64,000 nt of DNA from CAYUNE01 sp964446115. GTDB taxonomy: Bacteria > Desulfobacterota > Desulfobulbia > Desulfobulbales > Desulfobulbaceae. Made by a program: the position numbers and the translations under genes. The stretch spans positions 1 through 64,000 of the forward strand of contig CAYUNE010000037.1 of assembly GCA_964446115.1 (NCBI GenBank), written 5' to 3'. The notes beneath the pieces were generated by a model. That model was not told the DNA's origin. It saw nothing but the letters and a program-made list of their open reading frames with translations, and did no database searches. The stretch's first letter is position 1, and every line of letters begins with the position of its first letter. Shown here in pieces: positions 44,278-51,723 of this stretch.

Positions 44278-45165
44278 ATGAAGAGCCAAAGCAAAACTAA
44301 ACAGAAAAATTCTCCGGAAAGGACCGTTTTGCCGCCGCGGGCCACGGGTCTTCTCGTCATAGAGGTGAGAAATTCCAGTCCCGGGGGCCCGGGTCGCCGA
44401 AAAGAGGGGGTACTGGTTCGCGCCGATGGCCGCGGCTGGATATCACCCTTCTCATTGATGGAGAGGCTCCGGGACCTGGTCCATAACAAGCAGGGACCTG
44501 TCTGGCGAGGTTTTGCGGGACAGTTTTCGGCGGATCTGGATATCCGGCAGTTTCAGGTGAGCGGCAGGGACAGCGGAAATGCGGAGGGCCGGGGGAGGGC
44601 AATGGATCGCTTCTGGGACATCCGGGTCTTCGGTCAAGGCGAGGGTATGGCTCCGGACCGGGACAGTGTGGTCCGCTTCGGCCTGGGATTGTCCGTCTGT
44701 CCGGTGCGGATCGCCCATGCGGGCGCCGGAGAGCCGGTCACCGCCTATGACGACCAGGGCCGGGGAAAGTCCGCAACCGGGCGGGATGATCGCGTTGTCA
44801 CCCATGGGGTGTATGCAATGCCCTTTTTCATCAATCCCACCGCCGCTGTTTCATCCGGATGCCGGCCTCTGGATATCGAGCTGTTGCTGCGGCTCATTCC
44901 CTGGGTCTACTCCCACACCGGCACTGTTTTGCAGTCGGCTGTCTGTCTTCGCCATGCCTGGTATATGGAGCACACCTCTTTCCTTGGCTCCTGTGTGGAT
45001 CTGGCGCTCATCGACGCACTGACGCCGGTGAAGAAGGGGGATCCTGAAGAGTCTTCCAGCGGCTGGACCGATTACCAGGTGCCCCGGACCCTGCCGCGCA
45101 AACTGCAGGCCAGGGTCAAATCCCTCCGGGATCTGGTGGAGGAGCAGATGAGTTGCGGCGGTTGA
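44278..45165 (+). CDS. Orphan Cas7-family (Csd2/Csh2-like) protein
   Basis: 295-residue protein resembling the type I-C/I-B CRISPR backbone subunit Cas7. The opening strand LLVIEVRNSSPGGP matches the family's FD-x-x-NGNPNGDP region. GRGWISPFSLMERLRDLV matches G-x-x-T-D-x-x-L-K-R-x-I-R. DRFWDIRVFG (110-119) matches the family's D-I-R-x-F-G. Then come GLGLSVCPV, THGVYAMPFFINPTAA (175-190) matching VPYGLY-x-x-x-G-F, a hydrophobic helix with LLRLIPWVY, and MEHTSFLG (230-237) matching H-x-x-x-LG. Cas7 binds crRNA as a filament. No cas3, cas5, cas6, cas8 or repeat array is nearby. It follows the patatin gene by 18 bp. The ribosome binding site at 44278 is weak; a TTG 17 codons in has GAAAGGA upstream. 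Confidence 0.8.
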   Translation: MKSQSKTKQKNSPERTVLPPRATGLLVIEVRNSSPGGPGRRKEGVLVRADGRGWISPFSLMERLRDLVHNKQGPVWRGFAGQFSADLDIRQFQVSGRDSGNAEGRGRAMDRFWDIRVFGQGEGMAPDRDSVVRFGLGLSVCPVRIAHAGAGEPVTAYDDQGRGKSATGRDDRVVTHGVYAMPFFINPTAAVSSGCRPLDIELLLRLIPWVYSHTGTVLQSAVCLRHAWYMEHTSFLGSCVDLALIDALTPVKKGDPEESSSGWTDYQVPRTLPRKLQARVKSLRDLVEEQMSCGG

Positions 45166-45290
45166 GGAGGCAACGGTGGATCACGCTCTTTTTCCGTAAG
45201 AAAACGTCTTTCACTCAGGCGATTCCCGTGCTACTATAAAGTATTACCCTGAGTCTCTTCCGCGGCGGATCAGTTATCGGGAGGCAACGG

Positions 45291-47192
45291 GTGAAGATGC
45301 CGATGAAACCTGATTTTCTCGAATATATACAAGAACGAGTTGTTCTGGGCGACGGAGCGCTGGGTTCCTACCTGCTGGAACGGGGCGTTGCCCGTAACCG
45401 CAATCTCGACCTGCTCTGCATCCAGAGCCCGGATATCGTTTTTGCCACCCATGAGGAGTACATCCGCGCCGGAAGCCAGTTGATCGAGACCAATACCTTC
45501 GGCGCCAACCGTTTTAAACTGGCGGAGACCGAAGGGGCCGGCAGGATCGCCGAGATCAACCGTACCGGGGCGGAAATCGCCGTCAAGGCGGCGGGTCACC
45601 AGGTCTATGTCGCCGGCTCGGTGGGGCCCAGCGGTCTGCAGTTTCCCCTGGACGACAACGAGCTCAGTGTTGCCGATCTGCGGGAAAGTTTTGCCGAGCA
45701 GCTCATTGGTCTGGCCGAAGGCGGTGTCGATCTCTTTATTATCGAGACCTTCAGTTATCTGGAGGAGATGACGGTTGCCATCCGTACCGCGCGTGAAATC
45801 GCCCCGGAAATCCCGGTGATCGCCCAGATGGTCTTTCCCACCCGGGGGGTGAGCGTCCGCGGCGAGGACGGTCTTTTCTGCGCCCGTGCCATGCTGGCGG
45901 CCGGGGCAGACGTTGTCGGCAGCAACTGTGGCCGCGGTATCGACAGCATGGTGGCGGCCATCGAGAGAATGTCCGGTCTGGACAGCGAGGACGTGCCGCT
46001 TTCCGCCTTTCCCAACGCCGGACTGCCGGAGATGATGGACGGCCGGATGATCTATCCGGCCCAGCCCTCCTATATGGCGGTGAGGGCCCGGGAGATGGTC
46101 CGTCTGGGCGTGCATCTCATCGGTGGCTGCTGCGGCACCACTCCGGCTCATATCCAGGAGTTTCGCTCCGCCCTCAAAATCAGGCCGGTTCGGGTACGGG
46201 GCCGCGGCGGCATCGAGGTGGCGGAAAAGGATCGGGTCACCGGTGAGGCTGGAACGGTTGGCGGTTTTCTTGCCGGCCTGCGGAATGATCGTCTGCCGAT
46301 CATCGTCGAGATCGATCCGCCCACCCATCTCGATGTGGCGCCCGTTCTCACCGGCGCCGCCCGCCTTGCCGAAGAGGGCGCCGACGCCGTCTCCCTGGGT
46401 GAAAACCCCCTTGCCATTTTGCGGGCCGGGAATCTCGGCGTGGCGAGCCTCATCCGCAAACAGACGGGTATCCAGACCATTATTCACCAGACCGGTCGGG
46501 ACCTCAATGGGCTGGGATTGCAGTCGCGCATGATGGAGGCGCATCTCCTGGGTATCGAGGCGGTGCTGGCGGTGAGCGGCGATTCCGCCAGCGCCACGGA
46601 TCAGCCCGGTGTCACCGGAGTGTTCGACCTGCGGGCCTTTGGGCTCATCCGCATGCTGGCAGGCCTGAACCGGGGACATAACATGGCGGAGCGCAGTATC
46701 AAGGGCAAGACCGATTTTTCCATAGGCGCGGCCTTCAGTTTCCGTCCCAGAAATCCCGATCTCCAGGTGAGCAGGCTTGAAAAGAAGGCGGCCCTGGGGG
46801 CTCGTTTCGCCATGACCCAGCCGCTTTTCGACCGGGTGAGCGTCGAGCAAATGATGGAGGAGACCTCCCACATCGATATCCTTATTTTTCCAGGAATATT
46901 TCCATTGATCTCTTCACGCAACGCCGAATTTCTTCACAATGAGGTGCCGGGGATTTCGGTGCCTGCGGAGATCAGGAAAAAATTGGCGGGATTCCGGCGG
47001 GTGGAGGATCAGCGCAAGGCCGCTCTGGAGTATACCGCCGGCCTGGTGGAGGAGATCGCTCCTTTCGTGGACGGTCTCTACTTCGTCAGTCCCCTGAACA
47101 AGTGGCAGGTGGCCCTTGAGTTCGTCCGTCAGGTGCGTAGTATGGGGATTGCCGCCAATGAAAGGGTACGACGCTGTATCAGAAATTCGTAG
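45291..47192 (+). CDS. Homocysteine S-methyltransferase / methylenetetrahydrofolate reductase fusion
   Basis: 633 residues in two domains. The N-terminal half (about 1-300) is a MetH-type homocysteine-binding barrel: VLGDGALGSYLL, the zinc cysteine in VVGSNCGRG and the pair in IGGCCGTTPAH. The C-terminal half (about 325-625) is a MetF-like reductase: IVEIDPPTH, VSGDSAS, IGAAFSFRP and MTQPLFD. There is no B12-binding or SAM-activation module, unlike MetH. This resembles the YitJ-type fusions. The start is the GTG at 45291, with GGGAGG six bases upstream. It sits before metK and ahcY, making a methyl-cycle cluster. How the methyl group reaches homocysteine is not settled by sequence. Confidence 0.88.
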   Translation: MKMPMKPDFLEYIQERVVLGDGALGSYLLERGVARNRNLDLLCIQSPDIVFATHEEYIRAGSQLIETNTFGANRFKLAETEGAGRIAEINRTGAEIAVKAAGHQVYVAGSVGPSGLQFPLDDNELSVADLRESFAEQLIGLAEGGVDLFIIETFSYLEEMTVAIRTAREIAPEIPVIAQMVFPTRGVSVRGEDGLFCARAMLAAGADVVGSNCGRGIDSMVAAIERMSGLDSEDVPLSAFPNAGLPEMMDGRMIYPAQPSYMAVRAREMVRLGVHLIGGCCGTTPAHIQEFRSALKIRPVRVRGRGGIEVAEKDRVTGEAGTVGGFLAGLRNDRLPIIVEIDPPTHLDVAPVLTGAARLAEEGADAVSLGENPLAILRAGNLGVASLIRKQTGIQTIIHQTGRDLNGLGLQSRMMEAHLLGIEAVLAVSGDSASATDQPGVTGVFDLRAFGLIRMLAGLNRGHNMAERSIKGKTDFSIGAAFSFRPRNPDLQVSRLEKKAALGARFAMTQPLFDRVSVEQMMEETSHIDILIFPGIFPLISSRNAEFLHNEVPGISVPAEIRKKLAGFRRVEDQRKAALEYTAGLVEEIAPFVDGLYFVSPLNKWQVALEFVRQVRSMGIAANERVRRCIRNS

Positions 47193-47265
47193 CGGTGCAA
47201 CAGCTGTCGCCGCATGAGCAGATTCAGAGTTTTTTCGACAACATCAATTTTGAAAGGAGTTGCAA

Positions 47266-48435
47266 ATGTCCAATCATGTTTTCACGTCCGAATCCGTCTC
47301 CGAAGGCCATCCGGACAAGGTCGCCGATCAGATTTCCGATGCCGTGCTTGATGCTATCTTAGCGCAGGATAAGCTGGCCCGGGTTGCCTGCGAGACAATG
47401 GTCACCACCGGCATGGCCCTGGTGGCCGGTGAGATCACCACCAAGGCCTGGGTCGATATTCCCGCCATTGTCCGGGCCACCATCAAACGCATCGGCTACA
47501 ATTCCTCGGAGATGGGTTTTGACTGGCAATCCTGCGCCGTGCTCACCTCCATCGATAAACAGTCCGCCGACATCGCCCAGGGCGTTAACGAGGGCAGCGG
47601 ACTGGATCTGGACCAGGGAGCCGGTGACCAGGGACTGATGTTCGGACATGCCTGCAACGAGACCGATGTTCTCATGCCCATGCCCATCACCTATGCCCAT
47701 CTGCTCATGAAACGTCAGGCCCTGGTGCGGCGGGAGGGTAAGCTCCACTGGCTTCGACCGGATGCCAAGAGCCAGGTCACCATCGAATATGAGGACCGGA
47801 AGCCGTTGCGCATCGAGGCGGTGGTGCTTTCCACCCAGCACAGTCCCACGGTCTCCTACGATGAACTCAGGGAAGGGGTCATGGAGGAGATCATCAAACC
47901 GGTGCTGCCGGCAGCGATGCTGGATAAGAAGACCAAGTACTTCATCAATCCCACCGGCCGATTCGTCATCGGCGGACCCGTGGGCGACTGCGGCGTCACC
48001 GGCAGAAAGATCATCGTCGATTCATACGGCGGCCGCGGTTCCCACGGCGGCGGGGCCTTTTCCGGCAAGGATCCCTCCAAGGTGGATCGCTCCTCCTCAT
48101 ACATGGGACGGTATGTGGCCAAGAATCTGGTTGCCGCCGGCATTGCCGATGCCTGCGAGGTACAGATTGCCTATGCCATCGGCATCTCCAAACCGGTATC
48201 CATCAACGTCAATACCTTCGGCACCAGCAAGCTCTCCGATGAACAGGTTGTTGAACTGATCAGGAATCACTTTGATCTGCGGCCCAAGGCCATTATTCAG
48301 CAACTGGATCTGTTGCGGCCCATTTATGAGAAGACGGCGGCCTACGGCCATTTTGGCCGGGAAGAACCCAATTTCACCTGGGAGAAGACCGATAAGGCCG
48401 AAGAACTGCGCCAGGCAGCGGGAATCAAGGGATAG
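47266..48435 (+). CDS. metK: S-adenosylmethionine synthetase
   Basis: 389-residue enzyme making SAM from methionine and ATP. It has the start FTSESVSEGHPDKVADQISD, the ATP-binding hexapeptide GAGDQG and the P-loop-like GGGAFSGKDPSKVDRS. The ATG at 47266 has AAAGGAG six bases upstream. It follows the homocysteine methyltransferase fusion by 73 bp and precedes ahcY by 92 bp. No SAM-riboswitch-like structure was noticed in the short leader. Confidence 0.98.
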   Translation: MSNHVFTSESVSEGHPDKVADQISDAVLDAILAQDKLARVACETMVTTGMALVAGEITTKAWVDIPAIVRATIKRIGYNSSEMGFDWQSCAVLTSIDKQSADIAQGVNEGSGLDLDQGAGDQGLMFGHACNETDVLMPMPITYAHLLMKRQALVRREGKLHWLRPDAKSQVTIEYEDRKPLRIEAVVLSTQHSPTVSYDELREGVMEEIIKPVLPAAMLDKKTKYFINPTGRFVIGGPVGDCGVTGRKIIVDSYGGRGSHGGGAFSGKDPSKVDRSSSYMGRYVAKNLVAAGIADACEVQIAYAIGISKPVSINVNTFGTSKLSDEQVVELIRNHFDLRPKAIIQQLDLLRPIYEKTAAYGHFGREEPNFTWEKTDKAEELRQAAGIKG

Positions 48436-48527
48436 CGCCCCGGTATTTTCGGGCCGGCCCTGCCGGCCGAAACAAGGGCAATCTGCCAATCAATAAAAAT
48501 CTAAGAAAAAAATGGAGTTCACAACCG

Positions 48528-49820
48528 ATGAGTGACAACGATTACAAGGTAGCGGATATCAGCCAGGCGGAGTGGGGACGCAAGGAGGTGGCCATTGCCG
48601 AAACCGAAATGCCCGGTCTCATGGCGCTGCGCGAAGAGTATGGTGCGGAACGGCCCCTGGCCGGCGCCCGCATTGCCGGCTGTCTGCACATGACCATTCA
48701 GACGGCGGTTCTCATGGAAACCCTGACGGCCCTGGGCGCCGAGATACGCTGGTCTTCCTGCAACATCTTCTCCACCCAGGATCATGCCGCCGCTGCCATG
48801 GCCGCCGCCGGGCTGCCGGTCTTTGCCTGGAAGGGGGAGAGCGAGGAGGAGTTCTGGTGGTGTATTGATCAGACTATTTTCGGGCCCGACGGCTGGCGCC
48901 CCAACATGATCCTTGATGACGGCGGCGATCTCACCCAGGTGATGCATGAAAAATATCCCGAGCTGATGAAGGATGTGCGCGGCATCAGCGAGGAGACCAC
49001 CACCGGTGTCCACCGGCTCACCGAAATGGCTGAAAAGGGCACCCTGCTGACCCCGGCCTTCAACGTCAATGATTCCGTCACCAAGTCCAAGTTCGACAAC
49101 CTGTACGGCTGCCGCGAGTCGTTGCTGGATGGCATCAAGCGGGCAACCGATGTGATGATCGCCGGCAAGATCGCCGTGGTCGTGGGATACGGTGATGTGG
49201 GCAAGGGTTGCGCCCAGGCGCTGCGCGGCATGGGGGCCACGGTGCTGGTCACTGAAATCGATCCCATCTGCGCATTGCAGGCGGCCATGGAGGGATACCG
49301 GGTGGTAACCATGGAGGAAGCCGCACCCGTGGGCGAGATTTTCGTTACCTGCACCGGTAATCTCAAGGTGATCACCAGGGCCCATATGGATGCCATGAAA
49401 GACCAGGCGATTGTCTGTAATATCGGTCACTTCGATTCTGAGATCGATATCGCCGGCATCCGTGAGCTTACCTGGGAAAATATCAAACCCCAGGTGGATC
49501 ACGTTATTTTCCCCGACGGCAAGCGTATCATTGTCCTGGCCGAGGGGCGGCTGGTCAACCTTGGTTGCGCCACCGGCCACCCCAGCTTTGTGATGAGCAA
49601 TTCCTTCACCAACCAGGTGCTGGCCCAGATCGAGCTCTGGAAACGGAGCGAAAAGTATGACAACAAGGTCTACTTTCTGCCGAAGAAACTCGATGAGATG
49701 GTGGCCCGGCTGCATCTGAAGAAGATCGGCGCCAATCTCACCACCCTGACCCCGGAACAGGCACGCTACATCGGGGTAGAGGTGGATGGCCCGTACAAGC
49801 CGGACTATTATCGGTACTGA
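48528..49820 (+). CDS. ahcY: Adenosylhomocysteinase
   Basis: 430-residue NAD-dependent enzyme splitting S-adenosylhomocysteine to adenosine and homocysteine, closing the methyl cycle begun by its two upstream neighbours. Visible motifs are CLHMTIQTAVL, SSCNIFSTQDHAAAA, the NAD-binding GYGDVGKGCAQALRG, CNIGHFDSEID and the C-terminal KPDYYRY. It is the short form, lacking the roughly 40-residue insertion of many bacterial enzymes. A GGAG sequence lies upstream of the ATG. Confidence 0.98.
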   Translation: MSDNDYKVADISQAEWGRKEVAIAETEMPGLMALREEYGAERPLAGARIAGCLHMTIQTAVLMETLTALGAEIRWSSCNIFSTQDHAAAAMAAAGLPVFAWKGESEEEFWWCIDQTIFGPDGWRPNMILDDGGDLTQVMHEKYPELMKDVRGISEETTTGVHRLTEMAEKGTLLTPAFNVNDSVTKSKFDNLYGCRESLLDGIKRATDVMIAGKIAVVVGYGDVGKGCAQALRGMGATVLVTEIDPICALQAAMEGYRVVTMEEAAPVGEIFVTCTGNLKVITRAHMDAMKDQAIVCNIGHFDSEIDIAGIRELTWENIKPQVDHVIFPDGKRIIVLAEGRLVNLGCATGHPSFVMSNSFTNQVLAQIELWKRSEKYDNKVYFLPKKLDEMVARLHLKKIGANLTTLTPEQARYIGVEVDGPYKPDYYRY

Positions 49821-49844
49821 TTAATTTGGGGCCCGGTTGCCGCC

Positions 49845-50369
49845 ATGGCCATACTCCGCCGTCTCTTTCTGGTATTTCTGTTTTTGCTTCCGGCTGGCTG
49901 TGCCGGTTACCAGACCAGAATCATGGAAACAACCGCCTACTGCGGTTGCGGCAGCTGCTGCGGTTGGGAAAGGGGCAGCTGGAAGTATCTGAAACTGGAT
50001 TTCTGGAACAGATATGTCTCCACCGGAACCAGTGCCGGGAGGCCCTACAGCGGCCTCACCGCCTCCGGTACCAAACCGGTGGAGCCGGTGCCGGGGATAT
50101 TTTCCCTTGATACCCTGTACCATCCCTGGATGCTGCCCTTCCGCCTGCTCTTTCCCTGGCTTTGGCTGCATCGCGACGGCACCATTGCCGCCGATACCAA
50201 CTACTATCCGTTCGGCACCCGCATGTTTGTTCCCGGCTACGGCTGGGGTATGGTTGTGGACAGGGGATCGGCCATTAAGGGGCCTGACCGGCTGGATCTT
50301 TTTTTCTCATCACACGGCGAGGCCCTTGACTGGGGACGCAGGAAGGTGAGTGTACGGATCCGACGATGA
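49845..50369 (+). CDS. 3D-domain lipoprotein (MltA-like C-terminal domain)
   Basis: 174-residue predicted lipoprotein with the lipobox LPAGC (Cys19). The 3D domain, named for three conserved aspartates, is seen as TIAADTNYYPFGTRMFVPG and VVDRGSAIKGPDRLDLFF, followed by ALDWGRR. A four-cysteine cluster (YCGCGSCCGW) precedes it, typical of the YabE/MltA-like 3D proteins. Such domains accompany lytic transglycosylases that cleave peptidoglycan, but no separate MltA barrel is present. Its stop overlaps the trmFO start (ATGA). Confidence 0.85.
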   Translation: MAILRRLFLVFLFLLPAGCAGYQTRIMETTAYCGCGSCCGWERGSWKYLKLDFWNRYVSTGTSAGRPYSGLTASGTKPVEPVPGIFSLDTLYHPWMLPFRLLFPWLWLHRDGTIAADTNYYPFGTRMFVPGYGWGMVVDRGSAIKGPDRLDLFFSSHGEALDWGRRKVSVRIRR

Positions 50370-51700
50370 GCGGCAGGCAGCGGGTTGTCATCATCGGCGG
50401 CGGTCTGGCAGGATGTGAGGCGGCCTGGCAGGTGGCGCAGCGGGGTGTCCCGGTGGAACTCTTCGAAATGAAGCCCCGGCGCTATTCGCCGGCCCATGAG
50501 TCGCCGGAGCTGGCGGAGCTGGTGTGCAGCAACTCGTTGCGTTCCAATGATCCGGGGTCGGCCGTGGGGTTGCTCAAGGAAGAGATGCGTCGTCTGGGTT
50601 CGCTGCTCATGCGAACGGCGGACGAAACCGCCGTGCCCGCCGGCAAGGCCCTGGCCGTGGACCGGCAGCGTTTCAGCCGGGCGGTTTCCGACGCTGTCGG
50701 CAGGCATCCGCTCATCAGGATTACCAGGCGCGAGGTGGAGGAGATTCCCCCCGCCTCCGTTCCACTGGTGATAGCCACCGGGCCCCTGACTTCGGCCTCC
50801 CTCACCGCCTCGCTCATCCGCCTCACCGGCGAAAAGAATCTCGCCTTCTACGATGCCATTGCCCCCATTGTTCGCGCCGATTCCCTGGACATGCGGATCA
50901 TCTACCAAAAGTCCCGCTGGGATGACCATGGTCCCGGTGATTATCTCAACTGTCCCTTCACTCGCGAAGAATATGAGTGTTTTGTCACTCTGTTGCGCGA
51001 ATCGGAGAAGGTGGCTCTCAAGGAGTTTGAGGAGGCGAAATATTTCGAAGGCTGTTTGCCGATTGAGGTCATGGCCCGGCGCGGTGACGAAACCCTGCGG
51101 TTCGGACCAATGAAACCGGTGGGGTTGCTCAATCCCCATACCGGTAAGGTGCCCCATGCCGTGGTGCAGCTGCGGGCCGAAAACCGCGAGGGGACCCATT
51201 ATAACATGGTCGGTTTCCAGACCAAGCTCACCTATGGAGCTCAGAAACGGGTATTTAGGACAATTCCCGGTATGGAACGGGCCGAATTTTCACGCCTGGG
51301 TTCCATCCATCGCAACACCTTCATCTGTGCCCCCGAAGTGCTGGAGCCGACCCTGCAGATGAAAAAGCGGCCTGACATTCTCCTTGCCGGACAGCTCTCC
51401 GGGGTGGAGGGCTATGTGGAGTCCATGGCCATGGGATTGCTGGCCGGAATCAACGCCGCCCTGCTGGCCGGGGGCAGGGAAGCACTGGTCCCACCCCGGG
51501 AAACGGCGCTGGGAGCCCTCATCTTCCATCTCACCCATACGGATCCCGCCCGCTTCCAACCCTCGAATATCAACTTTGGCCTCTTTCCCCCTCTTGGAAA
51601 GAAAATTCCCAAAAAACAGCGGGGGCCCTATCGCAGCGCCAAGGCCCTGGCCGTCCTTGACCGCTGGCAGCGGCAGGAATCCGTCCGGATCTCTTCGTAA
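50366..51700 (+). CDS. trmFO: Folate- and FAD-dependent tRNA (m5U54) methyltransferase TrmFO
   Basis: 444-residue flavoprotein that methylates U54 in the T loop using methylene-THF. The dinucleotide fold is VVIIGGGLAGCEAAWQ. Family motifs are ELFEMKP, LVCSNSLRSND, VDRQRFS, IATGPLTS, YFEGCLPIEVMA and GVEGYVESMAMGLLAG; cysteines in NSLR-flanking and YFEGC regions match those used in catalysis. TrmFO replaces the SAM-dependent TrmA found in enterobacteria. It is translationally coupled to the 3D-domain gene and convergent with the primase-helicase. Confidence 0.96.
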   Translation: MSGRQRVVIIGGGLAGCEAAWQVAQRGVPVELFEMKPRRYSPAHESPELAELVCSNSLRSNDPGSAVGLLKEEMRRLGSLLMRTADETAVPAGKALAVDRQRFSRAVSDAVGRHPLIRITRREVEEIPPASVPLVIATGPLTSASLTASLIRLTGEKNLAFYDAIAPIVRADSLDMRIIYQKSRWDDHGPGDYLNCPFTREEYECFVTLLRESEKVALKEFEEAKYFEGCLPIEVMARRGDETLRFGPMKPVGLLNPHTGKVPHAVVQLRAENREGTHYNMVGFQTKLTYGAQKRVFRTIPGMERAEFSRLGSIHRNTFICAPEVLEPTLQMKKRPDILLAGQLSGVEGYVESMAMGLLAGINAALLAGGREALVPPRETALGALIFHLTHTDPARFQPSNINFGLFPPLGKKIPKKQRGPYRSAKALAVLDRWQRQESVRISS

Positions 51701-51723
51701 CCGGTCGCAGGGTCCCGAATCTT

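Noticed and set aside
44278..45290. Possible CRISPR array beside the Cas7-like gene
   Set aside because: The flanking sequence was read for regularly spaced repeats and none were found; only ordinary genes and a 125-bp gap follow.
45270..46871. Long open frame antisense to the methyltransferase/MTHFR fusion
   Set aside because: The protein-coding signal, ribosome binding site and domain motifs are all on the plus strand; the antisense frame has none.
47193..47265. SAM riboswitch upstream of metK
   Set aside because: The gap is only 73 bp and shows no multi-helix leader or terminator; the ribosome binding site is open and strong.
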